DNA of 64,000 nucleotides from Candidatus Marinarcus aquaticus (GTDB lineage: Bacteria; Campylobacterota; Campylobacteria; Campylobacterales; Arcobacteraceae), in the NCBI RefSeq assembly GCF_004116335.1, contig NZ_PDKN01000007.1, positions 62,001 to 126,000 on the forward strand. Direction: 5' to 3'. The notes beneath the pieces are model-generated. The model made no database searches. It was given only the letters and a program-made list of their open reading frames with translations, and had not been told where the DNA came from. This document shows, one piece after another, positions 9,735 through 18,106 of the stretch. Numbering within the stretch: the stretch's first letter is position 1; each line of letters begins with the position of its first letter. A program made the position numbers and the translations under genes.

Positions 9735-10273
9735 GTTGACAATCCTAAATTCAAATCACCTGACTTTTCATATCTATCTTGATATGTCGATTTATTATAA
9801 TTATCATCAATATAAAAAGCTGTTACTAAAAAACTGCTGTTTATATTTAGTTTTTCTATAATTACAACATAATCATGCGATTTTGCCCAAATATACAAAC
9901 GAAGTTTTCCTCTATTTTGACCTTCTGTCTCTCTATAAAAAAAAGCAAATATATTTTCTTCAATTTTATTAAAATTTTGTATTAGATATTTTATCCATCT
10001 TATTCTTTTTGCACGATTTTTATCAAATTTTCTTATTTTTTTCTTTTGTTTAATTCTACCTCTTCTAACCCAAACTTCTTTTTCTCTTGTTATCACATGC
10101 CAAAATATCTTAGGTTTACTTCTTTTCATTGAATTCATATCTATATCAATATTATATTGATTATTTAAAACTGTTGTATTAATTATAAAATCATCTTCAA
10201 AGTATTTGTATAAAATTTCTAAATTTTCCCTAACTGTTTTAGTACTATCATATTGAACTATAAGACTTGTCAT
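9725..10273 (-). CDS. Basic protein of unknown function in the type I R-M operon (possible nuclease-like fold)
   Basis: A 182-residue, strongly basic protein; residues about 70-95 are dense in Arg and Lys (RRGRIKQKKKIRKF). I do not recognise a named family. The C-terminal half runs through KLRLYIWAKSHDYVVIIEKL and then FLVTAFYID. That ordering recalls the last strands of BECR/PBECR-type RNase toxin domains, but this is a weak resemblance. Its ATG overlaps the stop of the DUF3800 gene (ATGA), so the two are translated as a coupled pair, and its own end overlaps the 50-codon gene. A role in defence is inferred only from position. Confidence 0.6.
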   Translation of the reverse strand: MTSLIVQYDSTKTVRENLEILYKYFEDDFIINTTVLNNQYNIDIDMNSMKRSKPKIFWHVITREKEVWVRRGRIKQKKKIRKFDKNRAKRIRWIKYLIQNFNKIEENIFAFFYRETEGQNRGKLRLYIWAKSHDYVVIIEKLNINSSFLVTAFYIDDNYNKSTYQDRYEKSGDLNLGLSTWI

Positions 10274-10962
10274 CTACCGTATCCTGCTTGATGATGAAAG
10301 ATATTAAACTTTGACTCTTCTCTTGATGTATTCAGTAATAAACTTCGTCCATGTTTTTGTTCTATATGGTCATAAATTTTATTTTTAATCTCACTTCTAT
10401 GTTCTATATCTTCTCTTTTTTTGTATACAATTGCACCTATTAAAAAATCTGCTAACTGTAATAATACTGCTTCATGGGAACGAATCATTTGAAAATTTAG
10501 AATAATATTATGATGTTTTTTTGATACTAAATATTGTTCTAAGATCCTTAATTGTTCAGCTCCATTGGAGTCTTTATAGTCTGTATAAACATAATAATTA
10601 TTGTTTACTTCTAACATCGGTTCAAAAGCTAAATACATCAGTTTATAATAAAAATTATCATGACTACCATCATTATAAGTATTGTGGTCTAATACAGTTT
10701 TATCACTTGTAATCGCACGAAATCTCAAAAAATCGCTTTCAAAGAAATAATCTATTAGTGCTTTATAAAACTCTATCCCAGATGGACTAACTTTAGTCCA
10801 TTTTAGCTCATGAAAAGCATTATGTTTATATTTTAAGTATTTAATATATCTAGTGGCTTCTGTAAATTTCTCTTTTTTACAAAAGATTGCTCCTCCACCC
10901 ATAATATTTATACCATCATTCTCTAAGTGGCATGTTTCATCGAAAAATACTTTATATTCCAT
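10270..10962 (-). CDS. DUF3800 domain protein
   Basis: A 230-residue protein with the DUF3800 pattern: an N-terminal strand ending in an acidic pair (VFFDETCH), the HELKW segment near residue 53, a central YTDYKDSNGAEQL, and the late QLADFLIGAIVY helix. DUF3800 is considered to have an RNase H-like fold with acidic residues placed like a nuclease site; no activity is established. It is frequent in defence islands. The gene starts 11 bases after the FRG gene and overlaps the next gene by 4 bases. It may work with that downstream basic protein, given the coupled translation. Confidence 0.78.
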   Translation of the reverse strand: MEYKVFFDETCHLENDGINIMGGGAIFCKKEKFTEATRYIKYLKYKHNAFHELKWTKVSPSGIEFYKALIDYFFESDFLRFRAITSDKTVLDHNTYNDGSHDNFYYKLMYLAFEPMLEVNNNYYVYTDYKDSNGAEQLRILEQYLVSKKHHNIILNFQMIRSHEAVLLQLADFLIGAIVYKKREDIEHRSEIKNKIYDHIEQKHGRSLLLNTSREESKFNIFHHQAGYGR

Positions 10963-10973
10963 TTTTATACCTT

Positions 10974-12071
10974 TTATAAAACCAAATCATTTATATTTTT
11001 TGGTATTTCTAAACTATCAATAAAATTATCAAATTTATCCATATCTAAAACACCTATCTCTTCGTAACCTAACAATGAAAGTTTTTCTCTTACTTTTGTT
11101 CTTGATATATCATTGTTTACAATAAACTCATAAAGTGCTTTATTTTGAGGGAATCTTTTTTCTATATATTCTAAAACTTTTGTTTTATAATCTTTTTTCT
11201 CTTCTATCTCTACACTTACCTCTTCATAAGAAACTACTTTTTCTTTCTCACTTTCATTGTCTACATAGTTGTGTTTTAAGTATTTTGCTAAATGTTCTGG
11301 TTCAGGGAATAAGCTATATCTATTTATTCCTATTTGATCAAGTTCTTCAAGCAATTGTTTTTTATACTCTTTAGGAATGATAATTCTATTTTCATCCCTT
11401 TTTACATCAAATTTTATTTTTTTATCATAGCTGCTTTTATTTGAAAAAATAAAAAAATCTCCATCTTGTTTTATCACTCTGTTATTATTTTTATTACTTT
11501 TTACTAATGCAAACTCTTTGTTAAGTATTCTCTCTAACTCTTTTTTTGAAAGCTCTATGCCTAACTGCTCTTTTACAAAACTATAAAAACTATTTATTCC
11601 AAAATCATACTTTACTTTTGGAAGTAAAGAGATAATATCTACCTCTTTTTTATCATAATTTTCAAGTTCGCTAAAAATATATACCGCTCCGTCACTACAT
11701 TTTTTGCAATCTTTCTTATCAGTACACTCTTTTTCACATTTTTGATGAGTAATACAAGCAAAATATAAAGCCACTAAAGAGTTTTTTGTGATATCTAAAA
11801 GTCTAGTTGGTAAGCCTTGGTGTTGCATATATACAAGCTTATCTATGACTGAACTAAGTTTTGACATCTCATTATAAAGGTTTCTTTCCATTTCATGGTA
11901 AAGATTGTGTTCATTGAACAGATGGTCTCGAAATACACTTGGTACCAAATCCCAATTTGCATTACTTTGACCTCTAAAATAGTTGGTATATTGTTTCTCT
12001 GCGGGTAATTCCAAACTTTTTATTTGTTCTTTGACACTTTTCAAATAATCCTCTACATGTTTTATTGTCAT
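10974..12071 (-). CDS. FRG domain-containing protein
   Basis: A 365-residue protein whose N-terminal half is an FRG domain. It has YFRGQSNANWDLVPSVFR at about residues 27-44 (the FRG signature) and the partner motif QHQGLPTRLLDITKN near residues 103-117, followed by ALYFAC. An insertion with a cysteine cluster (CEKECTDKKDCKKCSD) follows and may bind a metal. The C-terminal half is helical and unrecognised. FRG-domain proteins are common passengers in type I restriction operons and other defence loci, with no settled activity. The gene lies one base after hsdS and upstream of the DUF3800 gene in the same operon. Confidence 0.85.
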   Translation of the reverse strand: MTIKHVEDYLKSVKEQIKSLELPAEKQYTNYFRGQSNANWDLVPSVFRDHLFNEHNLYHEMERNLYNEMSKLSSVIDKLVYMQHQGLPTRLLDITKNSLVALYFACITHQKCEKECTDKKDCKKCSDGAVYIFSELENYDKKEVDIISLLPKVKYDFGINSFYSFVKEQLGIELSKKELERILNKEFALVKSNKNNNRVIKQDGDFFIFSNKSSYDKKIKFDVKRDENRIIIPKEYKKQLLEELDQIGINRYSLFPEPEHLAKYLKHNYVDNESEKEKVVSYEEVSVEIEEKKDYKTKVLEYIEKRFPQNKALYEFIVNNDISRTKVREKLSLLGYEEIGVLDMDKFDNFIDSLEIPKNINDLVL

Positions 12072-12072
12072 C

Positions 12073-13299
12073 TTATACCCTTATCTCACCACTTATAAGT
12101 TTTGGTAAAAGAGAATCTCTTTGTTGTTTTAATATTTTATTTTGTTGTTGATTTTGTTGGATTTGTTCAAAAATTGGTTTTGATAAAGTATAATAATTAT
12201 CTAAAATTTCTTTTTTAGGAAATATTATTTTTAGCATATTTAAATCACTTATTGTTATTTGAGACTGTGCGGAACCAGAATCTAAATATCTTAACTTCTT
12301 TCTAGTTAAGACATAAAATAAGTAATATTTAATTTCTTCCTCATCTAATGGTAATACAATTGATAAGTTAGTTATCCATGATTTTTTAGGTGAAAACTTG
12401 ACATCCCCAGTTCCCCCAACACCTCTTGCTACAATAATTAATTCACTATTTTCATATAAATACTCTTTATGAAAACCTGAAATTTTGTAACCACTATAAA
12501 CAGGATAACCTTTAGAAACTAAATCTTTTTTATTAGGCATTTTCCCATATTTCATTGAGACAATTTTTTCGAGCTTTTTCACTTCCCAATCAATAGGTAT
12601 TTTCCCCAATTCGCTTGGTTTCATCTCTCCACCACTATCTTTATAGGGTTTGCCTTGATTATTTGGAAAATTGAAGTTTTCAAACCACTCTTTAAAAAGT
12701 GTACTTGCCATCTCTTCTAAGGTTTGATTTATTTGATTATTGGTTTCTATTTTATCATCAAAACCAGACAAAATATCTGCTATTCTTTTTTGTTCATTTA
12801 TATCTGATGGATATTTTATTTGAAAATTCATAATTCTATTTGGAGCTGTATGTCGGACTGTTGTTCCCGTTGCACTTCCTAATACATGACCTCTGTAATC
12901 ATTTGAACAAAAAATATAATATAAAAAAATTTTATGTAAATCATCATTAAGAAATTCTATTTTCCCTAATCTTTGATTATGTAGTAAAACTTTATTATCT
13001 AGGGTTGGAACTAATAATGGATATCCTAAAGTATCTCCCGCCTTACTCAAATCAGTCATTGTAACTAATAAATCATTTTGATTTAAAATATACTCTTCAG
13101 GAATATATCCATTTTTTGAATAATATTTAAATTTATCAGATTTAAATCCTCCTAATATTTTAAAATTTCCAGGAGTTAAAAGAATATATTTTGTCTCATT
13201 ATCTGAAAAGTCTTTCCCTTTAAAGGCATATCCATGTTTAATATCAATAAATAAACTAAGCTGTTTTTCTTTCCACCCTTGAGGTAATCCATTACTCAC
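12073..13299 (-). CDS. hsdS: Type I restriction-modification specificity subunit
   Basis: Determines the DNA sequence recognised by the HsdRMS complex. The 408 residues comprise two target-recognition domains (about 5-170 and 220-380), each followed by a helical spacer; the first spacer includes KRIADILSGFDDKIETNNQINQ and the last LKQQRDSLLPKLISGEI, both typical. The first TRD opens LPQGWKEKQLS and the second IPIDWEVKKLE, the usual repeat positions. The start is GTG at 13299, overlapping the stop of the upstream gene (GTGA). Both TRDs are intact, so the system should recognise a bipartite site; the site itself cannot be predicted by eye. Confidence 0.93.
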   Translation of the reverse strand: MSNGLPQGWKEKQLSLFIDIKHGYAFKGKDFSDNETKYILLTPGNFKILGGFKSDKFKYYSKNGYIPEEYILNQNDLLVTMTDLSKAGDTLGYPLLVPTLDNKVLLHNQRLGKIEFLNDDLHKIFLYYIFCSNDYRGHVLGSATGTTVRHTAPNRIMNFQIKYPSDINEQKRIADILSGFDDKIETNNQINQTLEEMASTLFKEWFENFNFPNNQGKPYKDSGGEMKPSELGKIPIDWEVKKLEKIVSMKYGKMPNKKDLVSKGYPVYSGYKISGFHKEYLYENSELIIVARGVGGTGDVKFSPKKSWITNLSIVLPLDEEEIKYYLFYVLTRKKLRYLDSGSAQSQITISDLNMLKIIFPKKEILDNYYTLSKPIFEQIQQNQQQNKILKQQRDSLLPKLISGEIRV

Positions 13300-14687
13300 T
13301 TTGCCACCTCATAATAAGTATTTCTACCACTTCCACATCTTATAATCACTTTCTTATCAAGCATTTGGCTTAGTATTTCCCTTACTCTTCTATCCTTTAG
13401 ATTTAAAAGCTTTTCTACCTCTTTTGGGGTAATAGTTTTATTTAAATATATTTGTTCTAGCACTGTTTTTTCTTGCTCAGTTAGTATTCCGGCGGTTTCC
13501 GGTGGTATTCCGGCGGTTTCCGGCGGTATTCGTTTGTAATCGTCCGTTTTTATATCTTTCGGACGATAAAACTCCACATCTACAAAGTCATTTTTTTCTT
13601 CTATCATTGGCTCTTTTAAATCACTTTCAAGACAAAGGTTTTTTATCCTTTTTATTCCACTTCCCCACTGTTCTATTAGTCCCAACTCTTTAAAAATATT
13701 TGCTAATACTTTGTTTCTAGTCTCACTTCGACCATTTTCTATATCCTCTTTTGTGATAGTATTTGGGAAGCTTCCAGGGCTTACAATATTTACAATATCA
13801 TCATAGACCCCTACTTTTATATCCCTTCCACTATTGGTATAGTCCCTATGAATAAAAGCATTTATCAAAGCTTCTCTTAGGGCTACAAGGGGTATCTCAT
13901 AGGTATCTGTTCTTTGGAGTGCTTTTATCTCACCTTTTAGATTTATATGATTTAGTATAAAGTTTTGTGTATTTTCAAGGTTTGAGAAAATATCTCTTTG
14001 GTACTCTTTTTTATCTATAAACATATCCATGGTGATACCTTTAAATTTTGCGCACTTTACACTAGTGTGAGAAAAGGTTCCAAGGATGATAAGCAAAGCA
14101 TTTGTAGCATAGGTTTTACTTGACTCTTTTTTGATAAGTTTTAGGTTCTCTAACTTTTTCTCATCTAAAGTTTTTCCTGCACTTTTAAAACTCTCATATA
14201 GTGGTGTTAAGTCTAAAGATTCAAATTCAATCTCATAATTTACCTCTTCATCAAAACCTATATTTCTTTTTTGTCTCTCTAGTTCAAGGATATTTTCATA
14301 CTCTGCTTTTCTATTACTTGCACCTACTCGTATGTAAGTTCCTTGATTTTTACCTTCACTTTTTAGATAATAGGGCAAAAGGTTTCCCCTAAAAACTTCT
14401 ACTACTAAAAGGAGTTTTTCTTCACAATTTACAGTATAGATTTCAGGAAGAATATTTGGAGTACAGTTATCATAGATAATAGAAGCTATTTTATCTTGAA
14501 CTTCAAAGATATTTTCCTCTTCTATTCCTACTATATTTCTATCATCATCTACTCCAATGATTAGTTTTCCTCCAGCTGTATTGGAAAAAGAGATTACTGT
14601 TTTAGCTATTTTTTTATTTTCTGGTAGTTCTTGCTTAAACTCTAAAGTCTTACTCTCTCCTAAAGTAATCTGCTCAATTAATGTCAT
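13296..14687 (-). CDS. AlbA/Schlafen-type DNA-binding domain and HATPase-like regulator
   Basis: A 463-residue protein with an N-terminal AlbA_2 (Schlafen-type) domain: ESKTLEFKQELP near residue 10 and FSNTAGGKLIIGVDDD near residue 33. The middle contains a GHKL-type ATPase-like region (ALREALINAFIHRDY, then EQWGSGIKRI), and the C-terminus is a winged helix. This architecture is annotated as an ATP-binding or transcriptional-regulator protein and is often found between hsdM and hsdS. A role in regulating the R-M system or sensing phage is inference. Just before the winged helix it carries a doubled IPPETAG heptapeptide encoded by a GC-rich 21-base tandem repeat that stands out from the AT-rich gene. 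It overlaps hsdM by 14 bases. Confidence 0.82.
   Translation of the reverse strand: MTLIEQITLGESKTLEFKQELPENKKIAKTVISFSNTAGGKLIIGVDDDRNIVGIEEENIFEVQDKIASIIYDNCTPNILPEIYTVNCEEKLLLVVEVFRGNLLPYYLKSEGKNQGTYIRVGASNRKAEYENILELERQKRNIGFDEEVNYEIEFESLDLTPLYESFKSAGKTLDEKKLENLKLIKKESSKTYATNALLIILGTFSHTSVKCAKFKGITMDMFIDKKEYQRDIFSNLENTQNFILNHINLKGEIKALQRTDTYEIPLVALREALINAFIHRDYTNSGRDIKVGVYDDIVNIVSPGSFPNTITKEDIENGRSETRNKVLANIFKELGLIEQWGSGIKRIKNLCLESDLKEPMIEEKNDFVDVEFYRPKDIKTDDYKRIPPETAGIPPETAGILTEQEKTVLEQIYLNKTITPKEVEKLLNLKDRRVREILSQMLDKKVIIRCGSGRNTYYEVAK
13485..13532 (-). repeat. 21-base tandem repeat, two full units plus a partial one, inside the AlbA/ATPase gene
   Basis: Two units at 13485-13505 and 13506-13526 differ by one base and are followed by six bases of a third. 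Each unit encodes IPPETAG in frame, so unit number can change without a frameshift. The unit is about 60 percent GC in a region that is near 30 percent. It sits in the linker before the C-terminal winged helix. Confidence 0.8.
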
Positions 14688-16188
14688 AGCCTAAGCCTTT
14701 TAGATTCTCTTTTATCTGTTTTTCTAAAATATTTGACTTCTCAAACTGCTCTTTTAGTTGAGTGGATAACTTTGTCATTTTCTCTTCAAAAGGTATACCA
14801 TCATCTTCTTCTTGAGCTATTCCTACATATCGCCCAGGAGTTAACACATAATCATGTTTTTGTATCTCTTCAAGGCGTGCACACTTGCAAAATCCTTTTA
14901 TATCTTTATAATTTCCCTCTTTGTTTTTATATGCATGATAAGTGCTAGCTATGGATTTAATTTCCTCTTCACTTAATTCACGGTGTTTTCTTGTAACCAT
15001 CTCCCCAAGATTTCTTGCATCTATAAAAAGTGTTTCACCACATCTATTTCTATAGTTTTCATGGGATTTATTTTGAGAAAGTATCCAAAGACATACAGGA
15101 ATACCTGTAGAGTAAAAAAGTTTATCAGGAAGTGCAACGATGGCATCTACTTTGTCATCTTCTATCATAGCCCGTCTTATATTGCCTTCATTTGAAGTAT
15201 TTGAGCTAAGACTTCCATTTGCAAGTACAACTGCACCTAGTCCTGCTCTAGTTCCAAGATGAGTTAGGATATGAGATAGCCAAGCATAGTTTGCATTTCC
15301 AACAGGAGGAATTCCCCATTGCCATCTATCATCATCTTTAAGTCTCTCTCCTCCCCAATCAGAGATATTAAAAGGGGGATTCGCCATAGCAAAATCTGCT
15401 TTAAGATTTTTGTGCAAATCGTTGTGAAAACTATCTGCATGGTGAGCACCAAGATTCCCATCAAGACCACGAATAGCCAAGTTCATTTTACACAATCTCC
15501 AAGTAGTAGGATTACTCTCTTGCCCATATATTGAGATATTATTTATATTTTGTGAATGCTCTTGAATAAATTTTCCAGACTGAATAAACATACCACCACT
15601 TCCACAAGCTGGGTCATACACTCTTCCTTTATATGGTTCTATCATCTCAACAATAGTTTTTACAACAGAAGTTGGAGTATAAAACTCACCCCCTGTAATA
15701 TCAGCAAAAGCATTTAAAAAGTATTCATATACTCTACCCATCAAATCTTTTTCATCATGATATTTTGCAGATACATTTGTAATCAAAGTAATAAGCTCTC
15801 CAAGTTTTGTTTTATCTAAATCTGGTTTTGCATATCTTTTGTCCATTACACCCTTTAAAGAGTTATTCTCTTTTTCTATTTGCAAAAGGGCATTGTCTAC
15901 TAATTTTCCTATTTCTGGTGAATTTGCATTATCTCTTAAAACTTGCCATCTTGATTCTTTTGGGACCCAAAAAATATTATCCATGATATATTCATCTTTA
16001 TCTTCCTCAAAACCATCACCTTCTTGTACAAGTTTTTCATAACGTTCATTAAATTTATCAGAGATATATTTTAAGAAAATAAGACCTAAAACAATGTGTT
16101 TATACTCTCCCGCATCCATATTGTTTCTAAGCTTATCAGCCATCTTAAAAAGTTCTTTTTCAAATCCTACATTTGCAGTAGTTGTCAT
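14674..16188 (-). CDS. hsdM: Type I restriction-modification methyltransferase subunit
   Basis: N6-adenine DNA methyltransferase of the type I complex; it protects host DNA using S-adenosylmethionine. The 504 residues are the usual length. An N-terminal helical domain (KLRNNMDAGEYKHIVLGLIFLKYISD) precedes the catalytic domain with motif I DPACGSGGMF and the catalytic NPPF tetrapeptide at 270-273. The C-terminal GYDIN overlaps the next gene. It is the first gene of the island operon, so the methylase is made first and the nuclease last, a sensible order for entry into a new host. The divergent HNH gene begins 83 bases away. Confidence 0.96.
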   Translation of the reverse strand: MTTTANVGFEKELFKMADKLRNNMDAGEYKHIVLGLIFLKYISDKFNERYEKLVQEGDGFEEDKDEYIMDNIFWVPKESRWQVLRDNANSPEIGKLVDNALLQIEKENNSLKGVMDKRYAKPDLDKTKLGELITLITNVSAKYHDEKDLMGRVYEYFLNAFADITGGEFYTPTSVVKTIVEMIEPYKGRVYDPACGSGGMFIQSGKFIQEHSQNINNISIYGQESNPTTWRLCKMNLAIRGLDGNLGAHHADSFHNDLHKNLKADFAMANPPFNISDWGGERLKDDDRWQWGIPPVGNANYAWLSHILTHLGTRAGLGAVVLANGSLSSNTSNEGNIRRAMIEDDKVDAIVALPDKLFYSTGIPVCLWILSQNKSHENYRNRCGETLFIDARNLGEMVTRKHRELSEEEIKSIASTYHAYKNKEGNYKDIKGFCKCARLEEIQKHDYVLTPGRYVGIAQEEDDGIPFEEKMTKLSTQLKEQFEKSNILEKQIKENLKGLGYDIN

Positions 16189-16259
16189 ATATTTTATTCC
16201 TAAGTTTTCATAAATAATTTTTACTAATGATTTTATCTAATATTCTATTAGGTATTTGT

Positions 16260-16265
16260 TATAAT
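16260..16265 (+). promoter_or_regulatory. -10 box directly upstream of the HNH nuclease gene
   Basis: TATAAT separated by six bases from the chosen ATG at 16272, with no ribosome binding site between. The spacing is identical to that before the AEC carrier gene, again suggesting a leaderless message. Confidence 0.5.
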
Positions 16266-16271
16266 GTTTAT

Positions 16272-16946
16272 ATGAAAACAAATACTTTATATAATGCCAT
16301 ACTAAAAAGTCTTGAAGAGTTAAATGAACCTTCTAGCTATAAAGATGTTTATAAGCATATAATACTAAATAACTACTATGGTTTTAAAGAGGCAAAAACT
16401 CCATCGAGAACAGTAAATGCACTACTTAGTAATCTTGCTACTAAGAAAATGTATTTAGATAAAAATGTTGGAAGAAAAAAAATAGAAGGTTTATATCATT
16501 ACTTTTTGAAAAATATCCCTCTTATAAAAAATATACATAAAGTAAAAGAAATAAAATCCATCTGGAAAGTAGAAAACTTACAGTTATTAGAAAATTCAAT
16601 TGAAATAATAGATAATGACTATTCAGTACAAGAAGGAAAATCAAAATACAGACGACATCTTGTAAGAGAAAGAGACTCAAAAATTATAAAACTTGCAAAA
16701 ATAAAATTTAAAAAAGAGATAGGAAAATTATATTGCGAAGTTTGTGGATTTGACTTTGAAAAAACCTATGGAAAAATTGGAACAGATTTTATAGAAGGGC
16801 ATCATAATATTGGCGTTTCAGAACTAAAAGAAGATCAAAAGACAAGGATAGAGGATATCTCCCTTGTTTGTTCAAACTGCCATAAAATGTTACATAGACG
16901 AAAACCTTGGTTAACGGTTAATGAGTTAAAAGCTATAATTAATTAA
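16272..16946 (+). CDS. HNH endonuclease with N-terminal HARE-type winged helix
   Basis: A 224-residue protein. Residues about 1-60 (MKTNTLYNAILKSLEEL ... TPSRTVNALLSNL) look like the HARE-HTH winged helix often joined to restriction or modification modules. The C-terminal HNH domain is complete: CEVCGFDF, then EGHHNIG, and a second zinc pair CSNCHKMLHRR. This is the McrA-like arrangement, which in characterised members cuts modified or foreign DNA. I chose the ATG at 16272 because an upstream in-frame start (16227) would place the -10 box inside the gene. It points away from hsdM and belongs to the same island by position and AT-rich composition. The target is unknown. Confidence 0.8.
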   Translation: MKTNTLYNAILKSLEELNEPSSYKDVYKHIILNNYYGFKEAKTPSRTVNALLSNLATKKMYLDKNVGRKKIEGLYHYFLKNIPLIKNIHKVKEIKSIWKVENLQLLENSIEIIDNDYSVQEGKSKYRRHLVRERDSKIIKLAKIKFKKEIGKLYCEVCGFDFEKTYGKIGTDFIEGHHNIGVSELKEDQKTRIEDISLVCSNCHKMLHRRKPWLTVNELKAIIN

Positions 16947-16993
16947 AAATATTAAAATTCCAAAGAAACAATGTTTATAAAATATATTTCAAA

Positions 16994-17136
16994 AGACTTA
17001 AAAGAATAGTCAGATTTTTAGATAGATTAAGGCAGAAAAGAAAAATATACGTAGGAGTTTACGTGAGGTAAATGACTATGTAAATTTTTCTTTTCAACGC
17101 AGAGATATGACGAAAGCTGTCTGTTATTTTAAGTCT
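16994..17136 (+). repeat. Hairpin element copy 1 (GGAGTTTAC/GTAAATGA family)
   Basis: An extended imperfect hairpin between the HNH gene and the convergent endonuclease IV gene. Outer arms AGACTTAAAA (16994-17003) and TTTTAAGTCT (17127-17136) pair perfectly and continue inward with G-T pairs. The apical part has GGAGTTTAC at 17054-17062, a 5-base loop, and GTAAATGA at 17068-17075, preceded and followed by about 19 nearly complementary bases. AACGCAG is at 17096-17102. The same apical motif and AACGNAG occur in two further copies before mnmG, with different flanking stem sequences that also pair. The right arm overlaps the nfo stop codon by two bases. Confidence 0.7.
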
Positions 17137-17977
17137 ACTTCACTAATTTATATAAATTAGCAATCTCCTCCGCCCAAATCTCCTCATCAATCGTTTCAAG
17201 TACCATCGGAATATCATCCATTCTATCATCATTCATAATAAACTCAAACGCATCCCAACCAATTTTCCCTTTTCCCAAAGAGTCATGTCGGTCAACTTTG
17301 CTTCCAAGCTCTGGTTTAGAGTCATTTAAGTGCATTCCCATAAGGTATTTTCGCCCTACAATGTTGTCAAACTCAGCCCATGTTTTATCATACGCTTCGC
17401 GTGTTCGTATGTCATACCCTGCTGTAAACATATGACAGGTGTCAATACAGACCCCCACTCTGCTTTTATCTTCTATTTTATCAATGATGTACGCCAAATG
17501 TTCAAACTTATACCCCAAGTTGCTTCCTTGACCCGCTGTGTTTTCAATGATCAATTTCACATCATTGGTCGCATCAATGGCTTGATTCATCGAAAGTGCG
17601 ATTCTATCCAAACACTGCTCTTCACTGATTTTACGCAAGTGACTTCCAGGGTGAAAGTTCAGTCGATCCAGTTTCAACGTCTCACATCGTTGCAGTTCGT
17701 GAATAAAACTCTCCAACGATTTTTGTCGTTTATCCTCTTCAGGGTGTCCTAAATTGATCAAATAACTGTCATGAGGTAAAATGTGTTTAGGTTGTATTTG
17801 ACTCTTTTCTAACTCTTCAAACCACTTATCAATGGTCTTTGTATCCAACTCTTTAGCCGCCCATTGTCGTTGATTTTTTGTAAAAAGGGCGAACGCTTTT
17901 GCGCCAATGGCCGTGGCATTAATCGGAGCATTAAAGACTCCTCCACTGGCACTGACATGTGCTCCAACATATTTCAT
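17135..17977 (-). CDS. nfo: Endonuclease IV (AP endonuclease)
   Basis: Cleaves DNA 5' to abasic sites in base-excision repair, using a trinuclear zinc centre. The 280 residues match the family length. Recognisable motifs are [10 protein letters not shown] at the start, [37 protein letters not shown] and MHLNDSK, which supply most of the zinc ligands, with VLETID near the end. The gene stands alone and is convergent with the HNH gene, with the copy 1 hairpin element in between. No defects were seen. Confidence 0.96.
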   Translation of the reverse strand: MKYVGAHVSASGGVFNAPINATAIGAKAFALFTKNQRQWAAKELDTKTIDKWFEELEKSQIQPKHILPHDSYLINLGHPEEDKRQKSLESFIHELQRCETLKLDRLNFHPGSHLRKISEEQCLDRIALSMNQAIDATNDVKLIIENTAGQGSNLGYKFEHLAYIIDKIEDKSRVGVCIDTCHMFTAGYDIRTREAYDKTWAEFDNIVGRKYLMGMHLNDSKPELGSKVDRHDSLGKGKIGWDAFEFIMNDDRMDDIPMVLETIDEEIWAEEIANLYKLVK

Positions 17978-18106
17978 AAAATTTCCTTATTTTTAACGAA
18001 AAAAAATTATTTTGCTTATTTTATTTCTAATTTATGATAGTCAAAACGAACTTTAAAGCTAATATAGTATACAATAGAATATATCAAAAATGTTACAAGA
18101 GGGTTT

